Numbered from the stretch's first letter, positions 51,786 to 61,682 are shown. The stretch is DNA of 64,000 bases from Faecalibacterium sp. I4-3-84 (GCF_023347255.1 NZ_CP094466.1:310001-374000), one strand, 5' to 3'. A program made the numbers and translations. The notes: a model not told the origin generated them from the sequence alone.

Positions 51786-51823
51786 AACAAACGGCAATGC
51801 ATTTGCATTGCCGTTTGTTTTAT
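51785..51823. terminator. Bidirectional terminator
   Basis: AAACAAACGGCAATGCA pairs perfectly with TGCATTGCCGTTTGTTT. It lies between the DnaI-like gene and the converging metallo-hydrolase gene. Confidence 0.88.
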
Positions 51824-52612
51824 TCAAAACTCTAATACCGGACTCATTTCGTTGCGGCGCTGTGCCTGCACGATGCAGTCCTTCTCCGGCACAACGCCCG
51901 CCGCGCCCAGCGTGTTGAACACGGTCTGCAGGGCAAGCGCAGGCGTGTTGTTCTCCTGCGAAAGATGGCACAGCGCAAACTTTTTGCACCCTTCCTGAAT
52001 GAGTTCCAGCAGCTTTGCCGAGCACTCGTCATTGGAAAGGTGGCCCCGGGTGCTTTCAATGCGTGCCCGTAAGTAATAGGGGTACGGCCCGCTGCGCAGC
52101 ATGTGCAGGTCGTAGTTGCTCTCCAGTGCCACAAGGTCGCAGCCGGAAAGCGCCTCGTGCACCGGCGGCGTGAGCATACCAAGGTCGGTTGCAATGGTCA
52201 TGGTCTTGCCGTCCGGGGTGTGGATGCGGTAGCCCACACAGGGCACATCGTGGCTGGTGGGAAAGCTCTGCACGCCAAACGCGCCCACGTCCTCTTCCCT
52301 GCCTTCCAGCTCGTGCAGCTCACAGCTGGCCGGTACGATGCCGTTGTTGTCCAGAAAATCCAGCGTTGCCGCTGCACCGTACACCGGCAGCGTGTTCTTT
52401 TTGAGGAAGGTGGAAAGCCCCTTCACATGGTCGCTGTGCTCGTGGGTGACAAGGATGCCGTCGCAGTCACTGACGGAAAGGCCCAGCGCCTTGAGCGCCG
52501 CCGAGGTAGTGCGCACGCCCTTGCCCATATCCACAATGAGATACCGCTGCCCGCAGCGCACCACACTGCTGTTGCCGGAGGAACCCGAATATAACGAGAT
52601 GAATTCTGCCAT
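51824..52612 (-). CDS. MBL-fold metallo-hydrolase (WalJ/YycJ-like)
   Basis: 262 residues of the metallo-beta-lactamase fold. The metal motif HEHSDH is at residues 57-62, with SHDVPCVGYRI and DLGMLT later. The N-terminal SLYSGSSGNSS is typical of the YycJ/WalJ group, which has nuclease-like members linked to wall and replication control. I use ATG 52612 (AGAGG at 6 bases), 6 codons inside a longer frame. It lies just downstream of murA, separated by a terminator. No walRK genes are nearby. Confidence 0.88.
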   Translation of the reverse strand: MAEFISLYSGSSGNSSVVRCGQRYLIVDMGKGVRTTSAALKALGLSVSDCDGILVTHEHSDHVKGLSTFLKKNTLPVYGAAATLDFLDNNGIVPASCELHELEGREEDVGAFGVQSFPTSHDVPCVGYRIHTPDGKTMTIATDLGMLTPPVHEALSGCDLVALESNYDLHMLRSGPYPYYLRARIESTRGHLSNDECSAKLLELIQEGCKKFALCHLSQENNTPALALQTVFNTLGAAGVVPEKDCIVQAQRRNEMSPVLEF

Positions 52613-52630
52613 GAAAAACCTCTGATACAC

Positions 52631-52662
52631 TCAAAAACAGCCCGCCGCATATGCAGCAGGCT
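52631..52662 (-). terminator. Terminator after murA
   Basis: On the minus strand ACAGCCTGCTGC pairs with GCGGCGGGCTGT (two U-G pairs), then TTTTTG. Confidence 0.75.
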
Positions 52663-52678
52663 GTTTGCTTTTTATAAG

Positions 52679-53962
52679 TTACAGTGCCTGATCCAGTGCA
52701 GCGGGCATACGCTCCACCTTGCTGATGTCTGCACCCAGACCGCGCAGCTTTTCCACGATATTCTCGTAGCCGCGCTCGATGTGGCCGATTTCCTCGATCT
52801 CACTGGTGCCGTCTGCCATCAGCGCAGCCACCACCATGGCAGCGCCTGCACGCAGATCCAGTGCGCGCAGCGGTGCAGGGGTGAGCTTATCCACGCCCTC
52901 AAACACAGCCACCTGACCGTCCACCTGCACGTTGGCACCCATCTTGCGCAGCTCGTCCACATAGCGGAAGCGGTTGTCCCACACGCTCTCGGTCACGGTG
53001 CTGGTGCCCTTGGCCACGCTCAGCAGCACGCCCATCAGGGGCTGCATGTCGGTGGGAAAGCCGGGATGCGGCATCGTGTTGATCTTCAGCGGCAGAATAT
53101 CGCCGGTGCGGCGCACACGCACAGCATCGTCAAATTCTTCCACCTCCACGCCTGCACGGCGCAGCTTTTCGGTAATGGGTTCCAGATGCTTGGGGGTGAC
53201 GTTCTTCACCAGAACATCGCCGCCGGTGGCAGCAGCAGCCACCATGTAGCTGCCAGCCTCGATCTGATCCGGGATGATGCTGTAGGTGCAGCCGTGCATC
53301 TTTTCCACGCCGCGCACCTTGATCACATCGGTGCCTGCGCCGCGGATGTTCGCACCGCACATATTCAGGAAGTTTGCCAGATCCACCACATGGGGTTCCT
53401 TGGCACAGTTTTCCAGAATGGTCTGGCCCTTGGCCATTACAGCGGAGAGCATACCGTTCATGGTAGCGCCCACGCTGACCTTATCAAAGAAGATGTGTGC
53501 ACCGTTCATCTCCTTGGCGCGCACGGTGATCATGCCGTAGTCCACGCTGTCCTCTGCGCCCAGAGCACTGAACACCTTCAGGTGCTGGTCAATGGGGCGG
53601 GGGCCGAGGTTGCAGCCGCCGGGCATGGCCACCTGAGCCTTGCCAAAACGGGACAGCAGTGCGCCCAGAAAGTAGTAGCTGGCGCGCATCTGGCGGGACA
53701 GGTCGTCCGGGACGTTGGTGCCGTTCAGATGAGTGGTGTCGATCTCGTAGGTGTTGCGGTTGATCATTTTGATCTGTGCGCCCAGAACGCTGAGGATCTT
53801 CAGGCTCACCGCCACATCACTGATATCCGGCAGATTCTCGATCACACAGACATCCGCAGCCAGAATGGTTGCAGGCAGGACGCCCACCGCCGCATTTTTG
53901 GCACCCGAAATGGTAACTTCGCCGTGCAGGGGCTTGCCGCCCGTAATAACAAATTTCTCCAA
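52679..53962 (-). CDS. murA: UDP-N-acetylglucosamine 1-carboxyvinyltransferase
   Basis: Transfers enolpyruvate to UDP-GlcNAc, the first committed step of peptidoglycan synthesis and the fosfomycin target. 427 residues. SGAKNAAVGVLPA near the N terminus, the catalytic Cys in PGGCNLGPRPIDQH (about 119), and the family pattern GFPTDMQP. I place the start at TTG 53962, 9 bases after AAGGAG, which gives the usual MurA length; upstream in-frame ATGs have no ribosome site. A -10 TATAAT is visible on the minus strand near 54080. A paralogue may exist elsewhere, as in many Firmicutes. Confidence 0.95.
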   Translation of the reverse strand: MEKFVITGGKPLHGEVTISGAKNAAVGVLPATILAADVCVIENLPDISDVAVSLKILSVLGAQIKMINRNTYEIDTTHLNGTNVPDDLSRQMRASYYFLGALLSRFGKAQVAMPGGCNLGPRPIDQHLKVFSALGAEDSVDYGMITVRAKEMNGAHIFFDKVSVGATMNGMLSAVMAKGQTILENCAKEPHVVDLANFLNMCGANIRGAGTDVIKVRGVEKMHGCTYSIIPDQIEAGSYMVAAAATGGDVLVKNVTPKHLEPITEKLRRAGVEVEEFDDAVRVRRTGDILPLKINTMPHPGFPTDMQPLMGVLLSVAKGTSTVTESVWDNRFRYVDELRKMGANVQVDGQVAVFEGVDKLTPAPLRALDLRAGAAMVVAALMADGTSEIEEIGHIERGYENIVEKLRGLGADISKVERMPAALDQAL

Positions 53963-54231
53963 TTTTATGATCTCCTTGTCGGAGGCCCGCAGCCGCAGGC
54001 CTGTTAAGGTTCCTGAAAGCATTTTCCATAAAAGCTGCCTGATGTGCATGGGCCATAAGGCCGTACACGTACAGCTATCTTATTATACACAACTTTCACA
54101 AAAAAGCAAAGCCCCGCTTGGTGTTGTTTTATTATTTTCTGTTTTGCCCATTTTCGCGCAGGATATTCCAAAATTTTGATTTCTTTTTCAGGTATTTTAC
54201 AAAAAACAGATCCATTGCTGTTGCGCTTTCT

Positions 54232-56238
54232 TTACCAGATGTGGTCTTCGCACCGAGTCTCAGTGATCCAGCCCAGCTGGTAGGCAGCCACCAGCTGCTT
54301 GAGGTCGTGCACACGCTCCCGCAGCACCTCGCCCTCGTCGGTGTCCTCCACGAGAATGCGATGATTTTCGGTCTCCAGAATGTTTTTCTGGGAAATGATA
54401 TCCAGATTATCCTTCACCGCTTTCTCAGCACTTTCAAAGGGCTGATGGGTGCGCAGGGACATGGTGCGGCTGGAATACACCAGCGTGTAGCCCGCAATGC
54501 CGGTCTTTTCGTGGTAGGCACGGCAGAAACCGCCGTCGATCACCACCAGCCGTCCGCCGCCCTTGATGGGGCTTTCGCCGTTCTTTTCCCGCACCGGCAC
54601 GTGGCCGTTGACGATGTGGCTGGCACCGGGCAGGCCAAACTCGGCCAGAATGCGGCGGCAGACGGCCTCATCGTTATACCATGTATAATAGGGGTCCTTC
54701 ACCTCGGTGTGGGTGGAAGCGTCCTCTACATAGAGCCGCTCGAAGGTGGTCATGGCACTGCGGCCAAACAGCGGCGAAAGCTTGCCGCACCACAGATACC
54801 ACAAAAAATCCTGTCCGCTCTGGCGGGCAGCGCTGCCTTCCGGTGCATAGTAGCCCCGGCGGGCGCGGGCATCACAGTAGTCCATCAGTGCGCGGCCGGA
54901 GTAGCGGTGGCCCTCAAAGCGCTCCATGGCAAAGGTGCCGCGGCTGGTCATGGGCACAGCGCCATGGTAGAGCAGGTTGCCGTTCTCAATGTGGTACACG
55001 CTGCCCTTTGCATAGAGAAATTCCACATGCTGCTGCAGTTTTTCGCTCTGGCGGAAGGACTGCACCAGCTTGCGCAGCACCAGCTGTTCATCCGGGTGCA
55101 GTGCGGCCGGGTCGGCGGGGTCCACCGTGGGGAACGAGGTATCCCGCAGAGGATACTCCTTTTCGCCGATCTTTACCGTGTGCTTTTCCCAGTCGATGCG
55201 GCGCAGATAATCTCGCTCCTGCATCTGGAAGTCCGGGTTGCGGTCGATGACATGGCACTCCAGCTTGAACATCAGAATGCTGATGGCCTTGTGCATCACG
55301 GCACAGCGGTGCAGCATTCCCCTGGTGTAGGGGCCGCGGGCCGCATCGGTATGAGGCATCCAGATGGAAAGATCATCATTGCCGTAGAACTGCTCGGCCA
55401 TGCGCTGCAGATGGCGCAGGTTGATGCCGTAGCAGTCCTCCAGCATTCCGTGGTTATGATAAGCCAGCGTGGTCTTGAGCACCGTGCAGATGCAGATGGG
55501 GCTGCCCGCAGCGGCACCCATCCATACTACATCGTGGTTGCCCCACTGGATATCCACATTGTGGTGGCGCATGAGCAGATCGAGGATGATATCCGGGCGT
55601 GGGCCGCGGTCGAACAGGTCGCCCACGATGTGCAGCTTGTCCACTGCCAGATGCTTGATCAGCTCGCACAGCCGCACGATAAAGCGGTCGGCGCGGCCAT
55701 TTTCAATGATGCTGCCCACGATCTGGCCGTAGTACAGATCCTTGTCATGATCCTCAAAATGGGCGTGGAGCAGCTCGTCCAGAATGTAGCCGCAGCTGGC
55801 AGGCAGGCATCTGCGCACATGGTCGCGGGTATGCTTGGAGGACACCAGACGGCAGATATCAATGAGCCTCAGCAGCGTTTCGGTGTACCACTGATCCAGT
55901 GCTTCCTCGCTAGTACAGCGTGCCTTGAGCTGGGGCAGCTTTTCGTTGGGGTAATAGATCAGCGTTGCCAGCTCGGCGCGGGTATGCTTCGGCACGGTAT
56001 CGCCCAGCACCTGATCCACTTTTTCGCGAATGACACCGGAGGCGGAATTCAGAATATGCACAAAAGCTTCATTCTCGCCGTGCAGGTCGCTCATGAAGTG
56101 CTCGGTACCCTTGGGCAGCTTGAGCAGTGCCTGCGTGCTGATGATCTCGCTGGCTGCCGCCGCCTGCGAAGGATAATCCCGCGAGAGCAGGGTCAGGTAC
56201 TTGAGATTATCGCGGATCTCATCGGTTTCGGTGCGCAT
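54232..56238 (-). CDS. fbp: Fructose-1,6-bisphosphatase, class III
   Basis: Gluconeogenic phosphatase of the Firmicute-specific class III. 668 residues, close to the 671 of the Bacillus enzyme. The metallophosphatase motifs are in order: FMSDLHGE (about 49-56), GDLFDRGPRPD and QWGNHD. The middle and the C-terminal half are the family-specific regions, with NGHVPVREKNGESP near 575. I choose ATG 56238, which has GGAGG 5 bases upstream; another ATG lies 4 codons earlier. It is monocistronic and divergent from the radical SAM gene. Confidence 0.93.
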   Translation of the reverse strand: MRTETDEIRDNLKYLTLLSRDYPSQAAAASEIISTQALLKLPKGTEHFMSDLHGENEAFVHILNSASGVIREKVDQVLGDTVPKHTRAELATLIYYPNEKLPQLKARCTSEEALDQWYTETLLRLIDICRLVSSKHTRDHVRRCLPASCGYILDELLHAHFEDHDKDLYYGQIVGSIIENGRADRFIVRLCELIKHLAVDKLHIVGDLFDRGPRPDIILDLLMRHHNVDIQWGNHDVVWMGAAAGSPICICTVLKTTLAYHNHGMLEDCYGINLRHLQRMAEQFYGNDDLSIWMPHTDAARGPYTRGMLHRCAVMHKAISILMFKLECHVIDRNPDFQMQERDYLRRIDWEKHTVKIGEKEYPLRDTSFPTVDPADPAALHPDEQLVLRKLVQSFRQSEKLQQHVEFLYAKGSVYHIENGNLLYHGAVPMTSRGTFAMERFEGHRYSGRALMDYCDARARRGYYAPEGSAARQSGQDFLWYLWCGKLSPLFGRSAMTTFERLYVEDASTHTEVKDPYYTWYNDEAVCRRILAEFGLPGASHIVNGHVPVREKNGESPIKGGGRLVVIDGGFCRAYHEKTGIAGYTLVYSSRTMSLRTHQPFESAEKAVKDNLDIISQKNILETENHRILVEDTDEGEVLRERVHDLKQLVAAYQLGWITETRCEDHIW

Positions 56239-56405
56239 GGTCTCCTCCATCACAACGTTCTCTCTGCCGCAGTCCGCCACACGGACCTTGCAAAGATGTT
56301 GCTTTCCATATGTATTATTTTTTCCTTATCTTATAGTATAGCACGTCCGGGGCGAAAAGTGGTATACTGGGGCTGACAAACTTTCAGCAAAGGACTTTGG
56401 ATATT

Positions 56406-57326
56406 ATGCCGAAAAGCGATTTCGTCTCCGTTCCCTCTTCCTGCACCCTCTGCCCGCGCCGGTGTGGGGCCGACCGTGCTGCCGGGCGCACCGGTTTCTG
56501 CGGCGCGGGCGGCACCTTAAAAGCAGCCCGCGCTGCCCTGCACTACTGGGAGGAGCCATGCATCAGCGGCACAAAGGGCAGCGGCACGGTGTTCTTTTCC
56601 GGCTGCACCCTCAAATGCTGCTTCTGCCAGAACTATCCCATCAGCGCCGAGGGCCTTGGCAAGGAGATCAGCGTGGAACATCTGGCAGAGATTTTCCTGA
56701 ATCTGCAGGAGCAGGGTGCCAACAACATCAATCTGGTCACGCCCGGCCAGTGGCGGCCCTGGATCATTGCCGCGCTGGATATTGCCCGGGCTAAGGGCCT
56801 GCATCTGCCCATCGTATGCAACACCGGCGGCTACGAAACGGTGGAAAGCGTGGAAGCATGGCGCGGATACATCGACATCTGGCTGGCCGACCTGAAATAC
56901 GTCTCCTCCGCCCTCTCGGCAGAGCTTTCCTCTGCACCGGACTATTTTGCGCAGGCAAAGCCCGCCATTGAAGCCATGATGGCACAGGCCGGGCACCCGG
57001 TGTTCAATGCAGAGGGCATCCTGCAAAAGGGGGTCATTCTGCGGCACCTTGCCCTGCCCGGCCATGTTGACGACAGCTTTGCGGTGCTTGACCAGATGGC
57101 CGCGTGGAACGATGCAGACCCCGGATGCTTCATCCCCAGCGTCATGAGCCAGTACACACCGTTTTACAAAGCCGCAGAGCACGGCATCGGACGGCGCATT
57201 ACCACCTATGAATACCGCCGGGTGGTCAACTATGCCATGGACAAGGGACTGGCGCAGGGCTACATGCAGCAGAAGAGCAGCGCAAAGGAAGAGTATACGC
57301 CTTCTTTCGATTTGACAGGGGTATGA
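56406..57326 (+). CDS. Radical SAM protein of the PflA-like/AmmeMemo type
   Basis: 306 residues. Four N-terminal cysteines (CTLCPRRCG ... GFCGAG) precede the radical SAM motif CTLKCCFCQN (about 72-81, the CxxxCxxC ligands). The barrel has INLVTPGQW and VCNTGGYE. The layout matches the small PflA-like radical SAM proteins of anaerobes, function unknown. They resemble glycyl-radical-enzyme activators but usually lack an adjacent substrate. ATG 56406 is 11 bases from AAAGGA; a TTG three codons upstream is less likely. No glycyl radical enzyme gene is in the window. Confidence 0.85.
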   Translation: MPKSDFVSVPSSCTLCPRRCGADRAAGRTGFCGAGGTLKAARAALHYWEEPCISGTKGSGTVFFSGCTLKCCFCQNYPISAEGLGKEISVEHLAEIFLNLQEQGANNINLVTPGQWRPWIIAALDIARAKGLHLPIVCNTGGYETVESVEAWRGYIDIWLADLKYVSSALSAELSSAPDYFAQAKPAIEAMMAQAGHPVFNAEGILQKGVILRHLALPGHVDDSFAVLDQMAAWNDADPGCFIPSVMSQYTPFYKAAEHGIGRRITTYEYRRVVNYAMDKGLAQGYMQQKSSAKEEYTPSFDLTGV

Positions 57327-57384
57327 ATTCGTCAAATCTCCCAAAAAAGGCTGATTATTTTCTCTTGCATCCCTGCGGAAGTGC

Positions 57385-57413
57385 TTGCAATCCCATCCGG
57401 GCCGGATTATAAT
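57385..57413 (+). promoter_or_regulatory. Promoter of the PfkB kinase gene
   Basis: TTGCAA (57385-57390), 17 bases, TATAAT (57408-57413), about 58 bases before the start. Confidence 0.78.
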
Positions 57414-57470
57414 GGATACAACGATGTGTTAACAGAACTCTGATGAGCTGTAAATATCAGGAGGAGCGTT

Positions 57471-58559
57471 ATGGAACATTTCAACCCGATCCTTGGCAAC
57501 GATACCCCCGGCCAGAAATTCATCACCTGCGGTGAGATCATGCTGCGCCTGACCCCGCCGAACTACGAGAAGATCCGTATGGCATCCGGCTTTGAGGCCA
57601 GCTACGGCGGCAGCGAGGCCAACATTGCACTGGCACTGGCTAACCTTGGTGTGGACAGTACCTTCTTCAGCGTGGTGCCCAACAACAGTCTGGGCAAGAG
57701 CGCCGTGCGCTGGCTGCGTTCCAACGACGTGCACTGCACCCCTATGATCCTGACCGAGCCGAACGAGACTCCTTCCAACCGTCTGGGTACTTATTATCTG
57801 GAGACCGGCTACGGCATCCGCCCGTCCAAGGTCATCTACGACCGCAAGCACAGTGCCATTACTGAGTACGATTTCTCGCAGGTGGATCTGGATGCTTTGC
57901 TGGACGGCTACGACTGGCTGCACCTGAGCGGCATCACCCCGGCACTGGCACCCAACTGCCGTGCCCTCATTCTGGATATGCTCAAGGTCGCCAAAAACAA
58001 GGGCCTGACCGTCAGCTTCGACGGCAATTTCCGCTCCACCCTGTGGAGCTGGGAAGAAGCCCGCGATTTCTGCACCGAGTGCCTGCCCTATGTGGATGTG
58101 CTGCTTGGCATTGAGCCGTACCACCTGTGGAAGGATGAGAGCGACCACTCCAAGGGCGACTGGAAGGACGGCGTTCCTCTGCAGCCCAGCTATGAGCAGC
58201 AGGACGAGATTTTCCAGCACTTCATCGAGCGGTATCCCAACCTCAAGTGCATTGCCCGCCATGTGCGTTATGCGCACAGCGGCAGCGAGAACAGCCTGAA
58301 GGCCTTCATGTGGTACGACGGCCACACCTTCGAGAGCAAGCTGTTCACCTTTAATATCCTTGACCGCGTGGGCGGCGGTGATGCCTTTGCCAGCGGCCTG
58401 ATCTACGCCATGCTGCACAACTACAGAGCCATGGATATGATCAACTTTGCGGTGGCAAGCAGTGCCATCAAGCACACCATCCACGGCGATGCCAACATCA
58501 CCGATGATGTGAGCACTATCCGCAACCTGATGAACATGAACTACGATATCAAGCGGTAA
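57471..58559 (+). CDS. PfkB-family sugar kinase (2-keto-3-deoxygluconate kinase-like)
   Basis: 362 residues, ribokinase/PfkB fold. ITCGEIMLRLTPP at the N terminus, FEASYGGSEANIALALANLG, and the catalytic Asp in RVGGGDAFASGL (about 302-313). The size and the segments SFDGNFRSTLWSWEEAR and IEPYHLWKDE match kinases annotated as KDG kinase, which feed hexuronate breakdown to KDPG aldolase. The aldolase and uronate genes are not adjacent, so the substrate is tentative. AGGAGG lies ahead of the ATG. It is monocistronic with promoter and terminator. Confidence 0.88.
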   Translation: MEHFNPILGNDTPGQKFITCGEIMLRLTPPNYEKIRMASGFEASYGGSEANIALALANLGVDSTFFSVVPNNSLGKSAVRWLRSNDVHCTPMILTEPNETPSNRLGTYYLETGYGIRPSKVIYDRKHSAITEYDFSQVDLDALLDGYDWLHLSGITPALAPNCRALILDMLKVAKNKGLTVSFDGNFRSTLWSWEEARDFCTECLPYVDVLLGIEPYHLWKDESDHSKGDWKDGVPLQPSYEQQDEIFQHFIERYPNLKCIARHVRYAHSGSENSLKAFMWYDGHTFESKLFTFNILDRVGGGDAFASGLIYAMLHNYRAMDMINFAVASSAIKHTIHGDANITDDVSTIRNLMNMNYDIKR

Positions 58560-58573
58560 TCGCTTTTTCCCGG

Positions 58574-58612
58574 TCTGGTTTCCTGCTTTTGTGCAGGAGA
58601 CCAGATTTTTTT
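58574..58612 (+). terminator. Terminator after the PfkB kinase gene
   Basis: TCTGGTTTCCTGC pairs with GCAGGAGACCAGA around a 6-base loop, followed by eight T residues. Confidence 0.85.
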
Positions 58613-58692
58613 GTGGGCAAACACTTTTCCTGCCGGTTTTTTCTGTTATACTACAGGTATGTCATTTTGTACTTTATTTCAGGAGGTTTTTC

Positions 58693-60219
58693 ATGCATTC
58701 GACCCGTTTCCAGCGCCTGCACCGGAGGTTCGGTGCCGCACTGATGCCATCCAGGATCGCCTTTCTGGCCGTTCTTCTCTATCTGATCTCATTGATCCCG
58801 ATTTTCCTGTTTTCATCTTACTGTCACCCTCTGGCAGACGATTTTACATACGGACTGCTTGTGCATCGGGCTGTTGTTTCCGGCGGCGGGATCCCGGAGA
58901 TTCTGTCCGCTGCAGCGGAAACGGTGCGCGACTACTATTTCACTTGGCAGGGGACGTTTTCAGCAATTTTTCTATTTGCATTACAGCCGGGGGCTTTTTC
59001 AGAGTCTGCCTATTTTCTCACCCCATTCATCATTATCGGCTGCCTGAGCCTTTCCACCTTCGTCCTGATGCATTTTGTCTATTGCAGGCTTCTGGGCGGA
59101 AAAAGCAGTCAGGCCGTGATCCTCTCCGCGCTGACGCTTCTGCTCTCAGTTCAGATGGTGACCAATCAGGCGCAGGCGTTTTACTGGTTCAACGGCGCTT
59201 CCTATTATGCGGTCTTTTATTCGTTTTCGCTTCTCTTTTTTGCCGGGATCGGTACCCTGCTGCTGGACGCCGGCAAAAAAGTGCATCCGGTGCTGACTGG
59301 GTGCTGTGCATTGCTTGCGGTTCTGATCGGCGGCGGAAATTACAGCACCGCCCTGACCACCAGCTTCATCGCCTCTGTTCTCTGCGCCGCATGGTTATTT
59401 TTCAAAAAGCCCGGCCGGTTCCGCCTTGCTGTGATTCTTCTGATCCTGCTGGTTTCCTTTGCAATCAGCGTTCTTGCGCCCGGAAACGCTGTCCGGGCTG
59501 CCCGCGAGGCATCCATTTCCCCCGTGCTGGCCATTCTTCTTTCTCTGTCCAACGCTGTTATCTGGGTGATGAGCTGGGTCAATCTACCTCAGATCGTCCT
59601 GTTTGCGATCGCCGGGGTGTTTTTCTACTGCCTGCCGGATCGCCGCATCCTTCCGTTCCAGCATCCGGTGCTGGCAAGTACTCTGATCTTTGGCCTTTAC
59701 GCTTCGCAGTACACCCCGCCGCTGTATGCTATGGGCTACATCGGCTCCGGGCGTCAGATCAACATTTACTGCTACAGCTCCTACTGGTGCATTTTTGCAA
59801 TCCTCTATTACTGGATCAACTGGTTCAAACACACCCGTTCCGAGCCATCAGGGCTGCCCGCTTTTCTTGCTGTACCATCCCACCGGGCAGCTTTCTTTCT
59901 GGCAGGCATCCTCATGCTGGCCGTCGGTCTGGTGGGACCGGAGGATCCTCTGCCCTCTCTCCAGCGGCTTACCTCCGGCAAGGCAATCACTGCCATTGTC
60001 GATGGCTCTGCAGACCGGCATGAACAGGCTTATCAGGAACGTCTGGAGCTTCTTCTGACACCTTCTGATGTCTGTGTTCTTCCGGGGCTTCTGCCGCCCT
60101 GCCCGCCGTTTGAGGATGATCTTCTTGCCGCATCCGAAGATGACGGTGAATACTGGCAGAACGAAGCTCTGGCGGAATACTTCAATCATAAAAAGGTCGT
60201 TCTGGACGCTGCAGGCTGA
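58693..60219 (+). CDS. Large integral membrane protein (DUF6056-like)
   Basis: 508 residues with about ten predicted membrane helices, an early extracellular loop with CHPLADDFTYGLLVHRAV and WQGTFSA, then YWFNGASYYAVFYS. These Asp/Trp/Tyr-rich loops after helix 1 resemble GT-C-fold glycosyltransferases and the DUF6056 family, from recall. The C-terminal 90 residues are soluble and acidic. AGGAGG is 6 bases before the ATG, and a TATACT -10 lies near 58646. A role in surface glycan assembly is possible but unproven. It stands alone. Confidence 0.75.
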   Translation: MHSTRFQRLHRRFGAALMPSRIAFLAVLLYLISLIPIFLFSSYCHPLADDFTYGLLVHRAVVSGGGIPEILSAAAETVRDYYFTWQGTFSAIFLFALQPGAFSESAYFLTPFIIIGCLSLSTFVLMHFVYCRLLGGKSSQAVILSALTLLLSVQMVTNQAQAFYWFNGASYYAVFYSFSLLFFAGIGTLLLDAGKKVHPVLTGCCALLAVLIGGGNYSTALTTSFIASVLCAAWLFFKKPGRFRLAVILLILLVSFAISVLAPGNAVRAAREASISPVLAILLSLSNAVIWVMSWVNLPQIVLFAIAGVFFYCLPDRRILPFQHPVLASTLIFGLYASQYTPPLYAMGYIGSGRQINIYCYSSYWCIFAILYYWINWFKHTRSEPSGLPAFLAVPSHRAAFFLAGILMLAVGLVGPEDPLPSLQRLTSGKAITAIVDGSADRHEQAYQERLELLLTPSDVCVLPGLLPPCPPFEDDLLAASEDDGEYWQNEALAEYFNHKKVVLDAAG

Positions 60220-60244
60220 TGCCTGCTTTCTCACAGAGCAAAAA

Positions 60245-60287
60245 AGGGGCTGTTGCAAAATAAAAATGCGCTAGCATCGTGCAAAAG
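60245..60287. mobile_element. Possible insertion-sequence end remnant
   Basis: GGGGCTGTTGCAAAATAA followed by GCGCTAGCATC resembles the outer end of transposons whose inverted repeats start GG..CTGTTGCAAA. No transposase and no matching opposite end were found in the window, so this is either a relic or chance. Confidence 0.25.
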
Positions 60288-60289
60288 TA

Positions 60290-60348
60290 GGAACCCGGAA
60301 CCTGTTCCGAGCCAAGCGGCTCAAGAAGGTTCCGGGTTCCTGTTTTTG
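60290..60348. terminator. Long branched terminator hairpin
   Basis: GGAACCCGGAACCT pairs with AGGTTCCGGGTTCC, with GAGCC/GGCTC on top, then TGTTTTTG on the plus strand. It serves the membrane protein gene and may also end the converging MATE gene. Confidence 0.82.
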
Positions 60349-60362
60349 TGCTATTTGCTTTT

Positions 60363-61682
60363 TTAGCGCTTCTTTTTTAAATAGTATCCAATGCCAATGG
60401 CATCTGCCAGCGCCCAGCCAATGGGCACGCTGAGCCAGATGCCGGTAACGCCCAGCGGCGTGGCCGAAAGCAGATAGGCCAGCGCCACGCGGGTGCCCAG
60501 CGATGCAATGGTGAGCACCACCGACATCTGCGGCTGGTTGACGGCGCGGTAATAGCCGTACAGCAAAAACAGAATGCCGATGCCAATGTAGCACGCGCCC
60601 TCAATACGCAGGTAGTGCACACCGGCGGCAATAATAGCCCCTTCGCCCGGGTCGATGAAGATGCTCATGAGCGGCGAAGCAAAGGCGCACACCAGCACAC
60701 TGATGCACACGCAGAACACTGCGCTGCACAGGCCCGCACTGCGGATGCCCTTTTTGATGCGGTCGGTCTGGCCCGCGCCGTAGTTCTGGGCCACATAGGT
60801 GGAAAACGCATTGCCGAAGTCCTGCACCGGCATGTAGGCAAAGGAATCGATCTTGACCGCCGCCGCAAACGCCGCCATGATCACGGTGCCAAAGCTGTTC
60901 ACAAGACCTTGCACCATCAGGATGCCAAAGTTCATGATGGACTGCTGGACACTGGTCATGACGGACAGATTGAGGATGATATCCAGATTCTTTTTGTCCC
61001 AGCGGCAGTCGGCCTTTTTGGGGCACAACTGCGGGAATTTTTTGAGAGTGTACAACCCGATGCCAATGCCGGACACGAACTGCGAGAACACTGTTGCGCC
61101 CGCCGCGCCCTTCACTCCCCAGTTCAGCACCAGCACGCACACAAGGTCCAGAATGACGTTCAGCACCGCCGAAACCGCCAGAAACAGCAGCGGCACCACC
61201 GAGTTGCCAATGGCGCGCAGCAGGTTTGCAAAGTAGTTATACAAAAAAGTAGCCGTAATGCCCAAAAAGATGATGAGCAGGTATTCCTTCATCAGTGGGC
61301 GCAGCTCCTCCGGCACCCGCAGCACCCACAGGATTCCGTCCAGTCCCAGATACACCAGCACGTTCAGCACCAGCGAGATGCCTGCAATGAGGACGAACGA
61401 AAGGAACACGCTCTGCCGCATCCGGTCCTGCTCGCCGCTGCCATACTGCATGGAAATGGCCGCACCGCTGCCCATGCACAGGCCCAGCAAAATAGAGGTG
61501 AGGAAGGTCATGAGGGTATAGGACGAGCCCACTGCCGCCAGCGCGTCTGCGCCGAGAAAGCGGCCCACTACCCATGTATCCGCAATGTTGTACATCTGCT
61601 GCAGCAGATTGCCCAGCATCAGCGGCAGAGCAAACAGCAAAATGCTGCCGGTGATGGGGCCTTTGGTCAAACTATGCTGCAT
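60363..61682 (-). CDS. MATE-family efflux transporter
   Basis: 439 residues, twelve membrane helices in two MatE repeats. The N terminus (KGPITGSILLFALPLMLGNLLQQMYNIADTWVVGRFLG) is typical of the Firmicute DinF/NorM-like branch, which exports cationic drugs or metabolites with Na or H. AAGGAG lies 11 bases before the ATG. It follows the AraC regulator gene by 18 bases on the same strand, so both are probably on one transcript. Confidence 0.92.
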   Translation of the reverse strand: MQHSLTKGPITGSILLFALPLMLGNLLQQMYNIADTWVVGRFLGADALAAVGSSYTLMTFLTSILLGLCMGSGAAISMQYGSGEQDRMRQSVFLSFVLIAGISLVLNVLVYLGLDGILWVLRVPEELRPLMKEYLLIIFLGITATFLYNYFANLLRAIGNSVVPLLFLAVSAVLNVILDLVCVLVLNWGVKGAAGATVFSQFVSGIGIGLYTLKKFPQLCPKKADCRWDKKNLDIILNLSVMTSVQQSIMNFGILMVQGLVNSFGTVIMAAFAAAVKIDSFAYMPVQDFGNAFSTYVAQNYGAGQTDRIKKGIRSAGLCSAVFCVCISVLVCAFASPLMSIFIDPGEGAIIAAGVHYLRIEGACYIGIGILFLLYGYYRAVNQPQMSVVLTIASLGTRVALAYLLSATPLGVTGIWLSVPIGWALADAIGIGYYLKKKR

